DNA from: Actinomycetota bacterium
GTDB taxonomy: Bacteria > Actinomycetota > Acidimicrobiia > Spongiisociales > ZC4RG35
Assembly (NCBI GenBank): GCA_022615295.1
Contig: JAKEHF010000138.1
Coordinates: 1 to 7,689 of the forward strand
Direction of reading: 5' to 3'
Length of the DNA stretch: 7,689 bases
A program made the translations under genes and the position numbers. Below are positions 1-6,247 of the stretch, in pieces (position 1 is the first letter of the stretch; the number at the start of each line of letters is the position of its first letter). The notes beneath the pieces are model-generated. The model was not told the DNA's origin and did no database searches. It was given only the letters and a program-made list of their open reading frames with translations.

Positions 1-716
1 GACGTCTGTGGAAGATCATCGTCAGCGGCTTCTTCGAGCCGGTCTTCTACCTGCTCTCCATCGGCGTCGGCATCGGGGCCCTCATCGGGGAGCTCACCCT
101 CCCCGGCGGGCAGACCGTCTCGTACACCGCATTCGTGGCCCCCGCCCTCATGGCGACGTCGGCCATGAACGGGGCGGTGATGGAGACCACGTTCAACATC
201 TTCTTCAAGCTCCGCTTCGAGCACATCTATGAGGGGATCCTGACCACACCGATGCAGGTGCGGGACATCGCCTTCGGCGAGATCGGTTGGGCGTTGTTCC
301 GGGGCTCGATCTACTCGTCGGTCTTCCTGGTGGTGATGACGGTGATGGACCTCACGAACACCTGGTGGGCGTTGCTGACCATCCCCGCCTCGGTGCTGAT
401 CGGTTTCGCCTTCGGGGCGGTCGGCCTCGCCTGCTGCACCTTTATGCGCTCCTGGCAGGACTTCGACCTCGTGATGCTGGCGACCATGCCGCTGTTCCTC
501 TTCTCGGCGACCTTCTACCCCTTGGACGTCTACCCACCGGCCCTCCAGTTGGTCACCCGGCTCTCGCCGCTCTATCACGGGAACGAGCTCCTCCGGGCCT
601 TCTCCCTGGGCAGCTTCGACTGGACCGTGCTCGGTCATGTCGGGTTCCTGGTGGCCATGGGTCTGGTCGGGATCACGGTCGCCTCCCGACGTCTCGACGG
701 TCTGCTCCGCAAGTAG
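1..716 (+). CDS. ABC-2 type transporter permease (5'-truncated)
   Basis: This is the membrane subunit of an ABC exporter of the ABC-2 (NodJ/DrrB-like) family. The reading frame is open from base 3, so the N-terminus lies outside the window; 237 residues are visible and, from usual family lengths near 260, roughly 20-30 are missing. Hydrophobic segments are visible at about residues 5-28, 40-60, 100-118, 122-145, 155-175 and 215-232. A motif typical of the family lies at residues 78-97, where a loop containing TTPMQVRDIAFGE leads into the next membrane segment. The protein ends in a short basic tail (RRLDGLLRK). Such permeases pair with a separate ATPase, usually encoded just upstream, which would be outside the window. 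The exported substrate cannot be told from the sequence. The stop is only 8 bases from the stop of the convergent small gene. Family assignment is firm, substrate unknown. Confidence 0.9.
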   Translation, partial: RLWKIIVSGFFEPVFYLLSIGVGIGALIGELTLPGGQTVSYTAFVAPALMATSAMNGAVMETTFNIFFKLRFEHIYEGILTTPMQVRDIAFGEIGWALFRGSIYSSVFLVVMTVMDLTNTWWALLTIPASVLIGFAFGAVGLACCTFMRSWQDFDLVMLATMPLFLFSATFYPLDVYPPALQLVTRLSPLYHGNELLRAFSLGSFDWTVLGHVGFLVAMGLVGITVASRRLDGLLRK

Positions 717-724
717 ACCGCGAG

Positions 725-1030
725 TCAGCGGGCAAGGACGGCGGCGATGCCCCCGAGCAGGGTGACGATTACACCCGTCAGACCGGTGATCAGGATGAAA
801 ATCAGCCTGTCGAGCTTTCGCTCGATGGCTGTGACCCGTTCCTTCAGGATGACCACCTCGGCCCGGATCACCGCGAGATCGCCTCTCAGCTCGGCGATGT
901 CGCCTTTGGTGGCCACTTCATCCAGTTCATACAAGGGGAGAGCACTCATCAACGTCTCCGTCCTGTCAGGGCCAAGGACCTCGATGAGCCCATTGTAGAG
1001 ATCGTGACGTGCCGCCTCGGAAGGGACCAT
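725..1030 (-). CDS. Small coiled-coil protein with C-terminal membrane anchor
   Basis: A 101-residue protein of unknown function. Residues 1-37 form a soluble head (LIEVLGPDRTETLMSALP). A phrase starting VATKGDIAELRGDL at residue 39 opens a heptad-like helix running to about residue 75, and residues 76-99 are one hydrophobic span (LIFILITGLTGVIVTLLGG). From memory, similar short proteins with an LGP...ETLM head followed by a VATKxDL helix are common in actinomycetes. Their layout resembles DUF1640-like coiled-coil membrane proteins; this is family recall, not a search. I chose the ATG at 1030 because the conserved-looking head lies upstream of the internal ATG at 949, which would give only 74 residues. 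The frame stays open further upstream and also runs antisense through hutU, but that extension reads as a shadow. No Shine-Dalgarno precedes 1030; a possible leaderless promoter lies at 1037-1065. The protein is probably anchored with its helix in the cytoplasm. Confidence 0.75.
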   Translation of the reverse strand: MVPSEAARHDLYNGLIEVLGPDRTETLMSALPLYELDEVATKGDIAELRGDLAVIRAEVVILKERVTAIERKLDRLIFILITGLTGVIVTLLGGIAAVLAR

Positions 1031-1036
1031 GGGCCG

Positions 1037-1065
1037 ATGATGCGGGCCGGCATGGGCGGGTTCAA
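1037..1065 (-). promoter_or_regulatory. Candidate leaderless promoter of the small coiled-coil gene
   Basis: Read on the minus strand, TTGAAC (1065-1060) and CATCAT (1042-1037) are separated by exactly 17 bases, and the ATG at 1030 follows six bases after the -10-like box. Each hexamer matches four of six consensus positions. The geometry is that of a leaderless sigma70-type promoter, and there is no Shine-Dalgarno upstream of the start. It lies in the 54-base divergent gap in front of hutU, so it may share control with that gene. It is a pattern match only. Confidence 0.3.
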
Positions 1066-1084
1066 GGGGTTTGCCGTAGTCTCC

Positions 1085-2758
1085 ATGCCCGTGATCGACC
1101 TCACCTTCCCCCTCCATGCGCCACGGGGGACGGTCCTCAATACCAAGGGATGGCTCCAGGAGGGCGCCCTGCGCTGTCTCCTCAACAATCTCGATCCCGA
1201 AGTCGCCGAAGACCCGGAGAACCTGGTCGTCTATGGGGGTCGTGGCAAGGCCGCCCGCAACCTCGAGGCGTTGCGTGTGATCGTCCGCACCCTGGAACGG
1301 CTCGACAACGATGAGACCCTCCTGGTCCAGTCGGGCAAGCCCGTCGGGGTGTTCCGCACCCACGAGATGGCGCCAAGGGTTCTGATCGCCAACAGCCTGC
1401 TCGTCCCCCGGTGGGCCACCCTCGAGCACTTCTGGGAGCTGGAGGCCAGAGGCTTGATGATGTACGGTCAGATGACCGCCGGGTCCTGGATCTACATCGG
1501 CACCCAGGGAATCCTCCAAGGCACCTACCAGACCTTCGCCGCCATCGCAGAGAAACGGTTTGGGGGCACCCTCGCCGGGACAATCACCCTCACCGGTGGC
1601 CTGGGTGGCATGGGTGGGGCCCAGCCCCTGGCCATCACCATGAATGGTGGCGTGGCCCTGTGCGTCGAGGTCGACGCCCACCGCATCCAGCGACGTCTCG
1701 AGACCGGCTATCTCGACGTTGCCGCGGGATCGATCGAGGAGGCCGTTGCCGGGGCCGTCGAGGCGAAACGGCGACGTCGGCCGATGTCCATCGGTCTTCT
1801 GGGCAACGCCGCCGACGTCTTCCCCGTCCTGAGAGAGCTGACCACCGAGATCGACATCGTCACCGATCAGACCTCGGCGCACGACCCCCTCTACGGGTAT
1901 GTCCCGGCCGGGTATGACCTCGAGGAAGCGGCAAGACTCCGTGCCGAGGACCCCGACACCTACATCAAGGCGGCGAGGGAGTCGATGGCGACACAGTGCG
2001 AGGCGATGGTCGCCTTCTCCCGTGACGGCGCCGAGGTCTTCGACTACGGGAACAACCTCCGTGGAGAGGCACAGCTCGCCGGGTATGGGGACGCCTTCTC
2101 CTACCCTGGCTTCGTCCCCGCGTACATCCGGGAGCTGTTCTGCGAAGGCTCGGGCCCCTTCCGCTGGGTGGCCCTGTCCGGGAGTCCTGCGGACATCGCC
2201 GCGACCGACCGGGCGATCCTCGAGCTGTTCGCTGACAACGAGCCGCTTCATCGCTGGCTGAGGATGGCCTCGGAGAAGGTCCAGTTCCAGGGTCTGCCGG
2301 CTCGCATCTGCTGGCTCTCCTACGGGGAGCGTCACCTCGCCGGGCTTCGCTTCAACGACCTGGTGGCGGCGGGCAAGGTCGAGGCGCCCATCGTCATCGG
2401 CCGGGACCATCTCGACTCCGGATCGGTCGCCTCACCCTTCCGGGAGACCGAGGACATGGCCGATGGATCGGATGCCGTCGCTGACTGGCCGATCCTCAAC
2501 GCCATGCTCAACGTGGCTTCGGGGGCGGCCTGGGTGGCCGTCCATCATGGGGGAGGGGTGGGCATCGGCAACTCGATACATGCCGGGGCCCAGGTGGTAG
2601 CCGACGGGACTCCTCAGGGCGCGACACGGGTGGAGAGGGTCCTCACCAACGACCCGGGGACCGGTGTCATGCGTCACGCCGACGCCGGTTACGAGAAGGC
2701 GATCCGGGTTGCCGCCGAGCGCGGCATCGACTTGCCCGTGATCCATGCCGATCGTTGA
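1085..2758 (+). CDS. hutU: Urocanate hydratase (urocanase)
   Basis: This enzyme hydrates urocanate to 4-imidazolone-5-propionate, the second step of histidine degradation, in the cytoplasm with tightly bound NAD+. The product is 557 residues, the usual length for the family. Hallmarks run collinearly: APRGT near residue 12, NNLDPEVAEDPENLVVYGG, LVQSGKPVGVFRTH, MYGQMTAGSWIYIGTQGIL, the NAD-binding glycine-rich loop GGLGGMGGAQPLA (171-183), DQTSAHDPLYGYVP, FDYGNNLRG, FPGFVPAYI-like text before FCEGSGPFRW, and GLPARICW. Cys409 in the last motif corresponds to the essential Cys410 of Pseudomonas putida urocanase. RDHLDSGSVASP and GVMRHADAGYE close the protein. The ATG at 1085 gives an N-terminus as long as known homologues. 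In-frame ATGs at 1037, 1040 and 1052 would add a poorly conserved leader. No good Shine-Dalgarno is seen, and a TAGTCT box at 1077-1082 may favour a GTG at 1091. It overlaps hutG by 14 bases, so the two are probably co-transcribed. Confidence 0.97.
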   Translation: MPVIDLTFPLHAPRGTVLNTKGWLQEGALRCLLNNLDPEVAEDPENLVVYGGRGKAARNLEALRVIVRTLERLDNDETLLVQSGKPVGVFRTHEMAPRVLIANSLLVPRWATLEHFWELEARGLMMYGQMTAGSWIYIGTQGILQGTYQTFAAIAEKRFGGTLAGTITLTGGLGGMGGAQPLAITMNGGVALCVEVDAHRIQRRLETGYLDVAAGSIEEAVAGAVEAKRRRRPMSIGLLGNAADVFPVLRELTTEIDIVTDQTSAHDPLYGYVPAGYDLEEAARLRAEDPDTYIKAARESMATQCEAMVAFSRDGAEVFDYGNNLRGEAQLAGYGDAFSYPGFVPAYIRELFCEGSGPFRWVALSGSPADIAATDRAILELFADNEPLHRWLRMASEKVQFQGLPARICWLSYGERHLAGLRFNDLVAAGKVEAPIVIGRDHLDSGSVASPFRETEDMADGSDAVADWPILNAMLNVASGAAWVAVHHGGGVGIGNSIHAGAQVVADGTPQGATRVERVLTNDPGTGVMRHADAGYEKAIRVAAERGIDLPVIHADR

Positions 2759-3641
2759 CCCGCACTGGCCCCGTGCCGACACCTGGCTTGCCATGGACAG
2801 CCCGGATCCGTCGTTGCTGGTGGTCGGGGTGCCCTCGTCAAAGGCCTCATTGACCCCTTCGCGAGCCGACCTGGCGCCGCTCTTGATGAGGGAGCGTCTC
2901 CACCGGTTCTCGACGTTCCATGGCGAGCACGACGTCGATCTCGCCGACCTGGCGGTGCGGGACATGGGCAACTGGCCGGTGTCCGAGCTCGACATGGTTG
3001 ACATGCCGGAGATGGTCCATCGTCTGGCGTCGGGTCTACCCCGTACACCGATGACCTTCTATCTCGGCGGGGACAACGCCATCACCCGACCCCTGGTCAG
3101 GGCGATCGACGCAGATCTGAGCACCGTCGGGGTCGTCACCTTCGACGCCCATCATGACGTGCGGTCCCTCGACCGAGGGCCGACCAACGGCACCCCGATC
3201 AGGGGTCTGATCGAGATGGAGGGTCTCCCCGGACGCAACGTGGCCCAGGTGGGCATCCACTCGTTCGCCAACTCCGTCCCCTACCGCGCCTACTGCCTGG
3301 AGAAGGGGGTCGGAGTCTTCACCGTCTCCGATGTGGAGCGCAGAGGCATCGAGGAGGTCCTCTACGAGGTGTTCCGTCGTCTCGAGCACTGTGACCGCAT
3401 CCATGTCGACGTAGACCTCGACGTGCTCGACCGCTGCTTCGCCCCGGGATGCCCCGGGGCGCGACCAGGTGGTCTGACCACACGTCAGCTGGCAGAGGGG
3501 GTGTGGTGGTGCGCCACCCGGCCCAGGGTGGTCTCGTTCGACTTCGTCGAGGTCGACCCTGACCTGGACCAAGGTCATCAGACCCTCGACGTGATGGCGC
3601 ACCTGATGCTCACCGCAGCCGCCGGTTACGTCGCCCGCTGA
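2745..3641 (+). CDS. hutG: Formimidoylglutamase-type ureohydrolase (arginase/agmatinase family)
   Basis: A 298-residue member of the Mn-dependent ureohydrolase fold. Its place directly behind hutU suggests it hydrolyses N-formimidoyl-L-glutamate to L-glutamate and formamide, the last step of histidine catabolism. Metal-site motifs are visible: GGDN (108-111), DAHHD (134-138), DLDVLD (224-229, giving two aspartate ligands) and VEVDPDLD (268-275). TNGTPIRGLIE (147-157) and QVGIHSFANS (168-177) lie where HutG proteins contact substrate. The usual GGDH histidine, a Mn ligand in arginase, is Asn111 here. I recall GGDN also in actinomycete relatives, so this may be a subfamily trait and not damage. 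The ATG at 2745 lies inside the last codons of hutU, a 14-base overlap that points to translational coupling. The N-terminal WPRADTWLA segment looks family-like and supports this start over the ATG at 2793. Agmatinase is the main alternative; context argues against it. Confidence 0.88.
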   Translation: MPIVDPHWPRADTWLAMDSPDPSLLVVGVPSSKASLTPSRADLAPLLMRERLHRFSTFHGEHDVDLADLAVRDMGNWPVSELDMVDMPEMVHRLASGLPRTPMTFYLGGDNAITRPLVRAIDADLSTVGVVTFDAHHDVRSLDRGPTNGTPIRGLIEMEGLPGRNVAQVGIHSFANSVPYRAYCLEKGVGVFTVSDVERRGIEEVLYEVFRRLEHCDRIHVDVDLDVLDRCFAPGCPGARPGGLTTRQLAEGVWWCATRPRVVSFDFVEVDPDLDQGHQTLDVMAHLMLTAAAGYVAR

Positions 3642-3647
3642 CGCTCC

Positions 3648-3686
3648 GTGAAGGTCCTCGCGGGCCCCTCCCGCGAAAACCTTCAC
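3648..3686. terminator. Bidirectional hairpin terminator between hutG and the thioesterase
   Basis: Two 17-base arms, GTGAAGGTCCTCGCGGG (3648-3664) and CCCGCGAAAACCTTCAC (3670-3686), flank a 5-base loop. They pair throughout except at two positions. In a plus-strand RNA these are C-A mismatches, but in a minus-strand RNA they become G-U wobbles, so the stem is complete in the direction of the thioesterase transcript. The hairpin starts 7 bases after the hutG stop and ends 52 bases beyond the thioesterase stop. No T-tract follows on either side, as is common for actinomycete terminators. It is a predicted element. Confidence 0.65.
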
Positions 3687-3738
3687 CGAACGGTCTGGGG
3701 AAGATCTGGCCCGGCTGACCGGGTCGCCGGCGCCCGCT

Positions 3739-4155
3739 CTAGAGTTCGGTCGTATTCACGTTCTGGAGACGCACCTGGCTCTGCGCCGCCATCTTCCCGT
3801 CCTCCTCGCGGACGATGGTCACCCGCCAGAGCTGTTGGGTGCGTCCCCGGTGGACGGGTGTGGCCTCGGCGACGAGAACCCCGTCGCTCGTCGCCCTCAG
3901 GAAGTCGGTGATGTTGGTGACCCCGACGGCCCCGGCCATCCCCTGGGCCATGGCCCACAGCGCAGCGCCGGTGGAGGCTGCCGTCTCCGAGAGGGTGCAG
4001 TACACCCCACCGTGGACGACACCGTAAGGCTGATGGTGGTTGTCGTTGATGACGAGCCGGGCGACGGCCCGGTCGGCGGTGGCCTCGGCCAACTCGATGC
4101 CGGCGTGGGCGACGAAGGTCGGGCGCTCGGTGAACGGGTTTTTCAACTGCCGCAC
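3739..4155 (-). CDS. PaaI-type hotdog-fold thioesterase
   Basis: A single-domain hotdog-fold protein of 138 residues, normal for the PaaI/4-hydroxybenzoyl-CoA thioesterase group. It probably hydrolyses an acyl-CoA or aryl-CoA thioester in the cytoplasm; the substrate cannot be told. The signature runs from residue 39 as NHHQPYGVVHGGVYCTLSET. The HGG loop is at 48-50 on the central helix, and Glu57 is in the position of the catalytic acid of the Arthrobacter-type 4HBA-CoA thioesterase. The second conserved strand is GVTNITDFLRA (78-88), then VHRGRTQQLW (101-110), typical of the CoA-binding side. The longest frame begins with GTG at 4155, inside the preceding lipoprotein gene. A TTG at 4146 overlaps that gene's TGA as TTGA, has AGGG eight bases upstream, and would give 135 residues; it is an equally good start. 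The two genes form one unit, although a secreted lipoprotein and a cytosolic thioesterase have no obvious shared task. Confidence 0.88.
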   Translation of the reverse strand: MRQLKNPFTERPTFVAHAGIELAEATADRAVARLVINDNHHQPYGVVHGGVYCTLSETAASTGAALWAMAQGMAGAVGVTNITDFLRATSDGVLVAEATPVHRGRTQQLWRVTIVREEDGKMAAQSQVRLQNVNTTEL

Positions 4156-5087
4156 CCTACGCTGAGGACAGGGGTGGGGCCGATGTCGTCGTCGACGTAC
4201 TCCCAGACCTCGACACCGAGACCCTCGTAGTAGGCGGCGCTGACGACGATCTCCATCTTGCCGTCACCGTTGAGGTCGCCCACCCCGCCCACGCTGAAGG
4301 CGACGGGGAAATCGGTGTCGTCGGTCATCACCGACTCCCCGATGACCGCCGTCTCCACGCCGCCACCGATCACCTTGCGTAGGAAGAGGATGGAGTAGTC
4401 GCCTTCGTTGGGGAAATAGCCCCCCTGGATGTCCTCGGCGACGATGAGGACCTCGTTCACCCCGTCACCCTCGAGGTCGGTGCGAAACACCTGTTTGATC
4501 TGGGGATCGGGCACGTCGAGACCACGTGACGCCAGGAGGTCACTGGCGTAGGCGGCGTGGCTGTCGTCCGGTGTGACCGGCTCGAAGAGATGGGGCTGAA
4601 CACCCCAGGGGGCCGAGAGCACCACCCCGTACGGCCCGGGCCACTCTCCGAGCTGGTCGACGTCCTCGTCGAAGACCACCCCCAGGAGCTCCAGCGGGTC
4701 GCAGGCCAGAGCCTGGGGGCCACCCACGATGACGCCGGAGGCCATCACAGAGATCAGCTGATAGTCCTCGCCCCCGACAACAGGCAGGGCGTCGTACTCC
4801 TCGGCCCGCGCCCACCCCGACCCATCCCACCACCCCAAGGCCCCGAAGCCCGTGGTGATCAATGGCTCGTCGGCCCAGTCGCCGGCAAGACCCGGGTCGG
4901 TCGTGGTCGTTGACACCGGGGAGGTGGTGGTGGTCGTCGTTTCCAGCGTGGTGGTAGTTGCGTCGGGTGTGGTCGTCGTCGCGGTGATGACCGTCGTCGG
5001 GATGTCTGACGTGGTGGTCGTCCCGGCGGTCTCGGCAGGGCTGCAGGCGGCGACGAGCATCACACCTGCCAGGAGTCTGCGCATCAT
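4143..5087 (-). CDS. Thr-rich lipoprotein with two Ca-loop (FG-GAP/VCBS-like) motifs
   Basis: A predicted exported lipoprotein of 314 residues with no recognised overall family. The N-terminus MMRRLLAGVMLVAAC is a short lipoprotein signal peptide, with lipidation expected at Cys15. Residues 23-63 are almost all Thr with some Pro, Ser and Asp, a flexible and possibly glycosylated tether lifting the domain off the membrane. The C-terminal half holds two acidic loops, DLEGDGVNE (204-212) and DLNGDGKME (271-279), each followed by a hydrophobic strand. This pattern is seen in FG-GAP/VCBS or dockerin-like calcium sites and suggests a partial beta-propeller-like domain. The middle (residues 75-165) is rich in Trp and Gly (LGWWDGSGWA) and not recognised. 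Two Cys remain besides the lipid Cys (129, 312) and could pair. It is the first gene of a unit with the thioesterase. A near-consensus promoter lies just upstream, suggesting translation starts at the second ATG (5084). Confidence 0.8.
   Translation of the reverse strand: MMRRLLAGVMLVAACSPAETAGTTTTSDIPTTVITATTTTPDATTTTLETTTTTTSPVSTTTTDPGLAGDWADEPLITTGFGALGWWDGSGWARAEEYDALPVVGGEDYQLISVMASGVIVGGPQALACDPLELLGVVFDEDVDQLGEWPGPYGVVLSAPWGVQPHLFEPVTPDDSHAAYASDLLASRGLDVPDPQIKQVFRTDLEGDGVNEVLIVAEDIQGGYFPNEGDYSILFLRKVIGGGVETAVIGESVMTDDTDFPVAFSVGGVGDLNGDGKMEIVVSAAYYEGLGVEVWEYVDDDIGPTPVLSVGCGS
4899..5021 (-). repeat. Low-complexity Thr-codon (ACN) tract
   Basis: Runs of threonine codons make an imperfect trinucleotide repeat encoding the linker of the lipoprotein (residues 23-63). 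On the plus strand it appears as gtggtggtcgtcgtt-like sequence. Codon choice varies (acg, acc, aca, act), so it is a protein-level linker and not a perfect microsatellite, but it could still expand or contract between strains. Confidence 0.7.
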
Positions 5088-5119
5088 CCCAAGCTAGGCG
5101 CGGAAGGTGGCAATGTCAT
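5084..5119 (-). promoter_or_regulatory. Predicted leaderless sigma70-type promoter of the lipoprotein/thioesterase unit
   Basis: On the minus strand ATGACA (5119-5114) matches the TTGACA -35 box at five of six positions. After exactly 17 bases comes TAGCTT (5096-5091), a TANNNT -10 box. Six further bases lead to the second ATG (5084), the place where transcription would begin. A leaderless mRNA starting at that ATG fits the absence of a Shine-Dalgarno upstream of either ATG. This is the best promoter match I see in the window. Confidence 0.5.
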
Positions 5120-5137
5120 GGCCCACGGAGGCGGGCC
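5120..5137. other. Short inverted repeat next to the lipoprotein promoter
   Basis: GGCCC and GGGCC arms of 5 bases flank an 8-base loop. The repeat ends right against the -35-like box at 5119 and lies 17 bases beyond the amidohydrolase stop codon. It could be a weak terminator for the amidohydrolase transcript or a protein-binding site for the lipoprotein promoter. In GC-rich DNA a 5-bp palindrome can also arise by chance, so the call is weak. Confidence 0.2.
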
Positions 5138-5154
5138 GGAGGAGAGGAGGAGCC

Positions 5155-6219
5155 TCATACGACTCGGCCCCTCCTGACCACCATCACGGGATGACGGAGG
5201 ACTCCGGGGTCGGTGACCGGGTTGGCGGGGAACAGCACCACGTCGGCGGGTGACCCGACGGTGAATGGGGCCGGTCTTCCCAGCGCCGCCCAGGCCGAGG
5301 AGGAGACCGCCTCCACCATCTGGTCGACGCCGAGGCCGTATTCGGCCAGCTTCAGGGCCTCATCGGCGACATCGGCGGGTGTGCCAACCAGATCCGTGCC
5401 CGCCAGGACATGGACGCCGGCCTCGACCGCCGTACCGAGAAGCCCTCTCACGTTGGCCAGCCCGTCTTCGAGCAACCGACCGCCGCTCGACGTCTCGCCG
5501 AGCTGGGCGATGGTTGTCTCCACACGGAGCAGTGTGGGCACCCACATCCCGGCCCGCCCGCCGAGCATGGCGATGTCCTCCTCGGTCAAGAACAGTCCAT
5601 GCTCTATGGATTGGACTCCTGCCGCCACAGCCAGGGAGGGGACCTCCCGTGCCATGGTGTGAATGGCGACACGGGCGCCTCGTGTTGCAGCCGACTCGAC
5701 AGCGCTGCGCAGCTCGGCCTCCGTGAAGTTGGCAACGGGTCCAACGCCGCGGCGCGGCCAGTCCCCGACGAGCTTCACCCACCCCCGACCCTCCTCGGCC
5801 GCGTTCACCACCTGGGCCGCCAGGTCGCGGCCCGCCACCTCCCGCGCAAACCCGGGGTAGTAGCCACCCGGAGCCGCCAGCAGCACCGACGCCGCCTCGA
5901 TGTCCGGTCTTTCCGCCTCCTCCAAGGCATCTATCACACGAATCGTGGTGTCGTCTCTCCACCCCTTGTCGATGAGGAGCGTCACGCCATGGGCCAGTGC
6001 CATGCGGGCACGCTCGATGGCCTCCTCGAAGACACCGGGCCCATAGTCGAGCCGGGCGACGGCGAGGTGCGAGTGGGCGTCGACGAGACCGGGGAGGGCC
6101 CAGAGGTCGCGGCCGATCGTCGTCTCCGCTTCACCCGAAGGCTCGACCCAGCGCTCCCCGGCGACATCGAGGACCAGGGGTTCGCCTTGGGGGGGCGTGA
6201 TGTGGACCCGGATGGTCAC
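5155..6219 (-). CDS. Metal-dependent amidohydrolase-superfamily enzyme
   Basis: A 354-residue TIM-barrel amidohydrolase with a complete binuclear-type ligand set. HSH (His49, His51) follows PGLVDAH, and Lys149 in VKLVGDW is at the position of the carbamylated lysine. His187 is in AIHTMA, His207 in SIEHGLF, and Asp276 in AGTDL. The N-terminal and C-terminal edges (to about 40, and GSPADVVLF onward) form the usual small beta-sandwich; the MVVRRGRVV ending is typical. The closest groups known to me are cytoplasmic Xaa-Arg/Lys dipeptidase-like and imidazolonepropionase-related amidohydrolases, which cleave cyclic or linear amides. The actual substrate is not deducible. HutI is unlikely because its usual PGFVDPHTHL segment is absent, despite nearby hut genes. 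The start is a GTG at 6219 with no Shine-Dalgarno; a TACCGT box ends six bases before it, so translation may be leaderless. It is divergent from the S41 gene with only 26 bases between them. Confidence 0.87.
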   Translation of the reverse strand: MTIRVHITPPQGEPLVLDVAGERWVEPSGEAETTIGRDLWALPGLVDAHSHLAVARLDYGPGVFEEAIERARMALAHGVTLLIDKGWRDDTTIRVIDALEEAERPDIEAASVLLAAPGGYYPGFAREVAGRDLAAQVVNAAEEGRGWVKLVGDWPRRGVGPVANFTEAELRSAVESAATRGARVAIHTMAREVPSLAVAAGVQSIEHGLFLTEEDIAMLGGRAGMWVPTLLRVETTIAQLGETSSGGRLLEDGLANVRGLLGTAVEAGVHVLAGTDLVGTPADVADEALKLAEYGLGVDQMVEAVSSSAWAALGRPAPFTVGSPADVVLFPANPVTDPGVLRHPVMVVRRGRVV

Positions 6220-6225
6220 GGGGGG

Positions 6226-6231
6226 ACGGTA
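6226..6231 (-). promoter_or_regulatory. Candidate -10 box for leaderless amidohydrolase transcript
   Basis: TACCGT (TANNNT pattern) ends exactly six bases, all C, before the GTG start at 6219. Transcription would therefore start on the GTG itself. No convincing -35 is present 16-19 bases upstream. The spacing matches that proposed for the lipoprotein gene at 5084, which is the main reason to list it. Confidence 0.3.
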
Positions 6232-6241
6232 GTGGCCGGCT

Positions 6242-6247
6242 CATAAT
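6242..6247 (+). promoter_or_regulatory. Candidate -10 box for the S41 peptidase gene
   Basis: CATAAT matches the TATAAT consensus at five of six positions and is the most AT-rich spot in the divergent gap. Seven bases separate it from an in-frame ATG at 6255, so a leaderless mRNA could start there and not at the ATG at 6246, which the box itself overlaps. The opposite strand reads CATTAT over the same bases, so the element may serve both directions. No clear -35 box is seen. Confidence 0.3.

Noticed and set aside
287..1084. Long upstream extension of the urocanase frame (an 823-residue open frame from 287)
   Set aside because: It overlaps the permease in another frame and the minus-strand small gene, its composition is that of a GC-rich shadow frame, and urocanase homologues begin near 1085.
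1037..1084. Alternative hutU starts at ATG 1037, 1040 or 1052
   Set aside because: They add a leader not expected from family length and run into the divergent gene's promoter region; none has a better ribosome site.
1031..2410. Long minus-strand open frame antisense to hutU, continuous with the small coiled-coil gene
   Set aside because: It mirrors conserved urocanase codons and has no recognisable protein features; only the 725-1030 part shows helix and membrane-anchor structure.
3648..3911. Plus-strand frame starting MKVLAGPSRENLH, with a minus-strand frame starting MKVFAGGAREDLH at 3686
   Set aside because: The similarity between the two is created by the terminator palindrome read from both sides; neither continues as a protein-like sequence.
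4852..5097. Plus-strand frame encoding a Val-rich peptide
   Set aside because: It is the antisense of the Thr-codon tract of the lipoprotein; the Val runs are a by-product of that repeat.
5155..6219. Amidohydrolase as imidazolonepropionase (hutI) completing the Hut cluster
   Set aside because: It is on the opposite strand, in a separate unit, and lacks the HutI-type PGFVDPHTHL segment; the general amidohydrolase call is safer.
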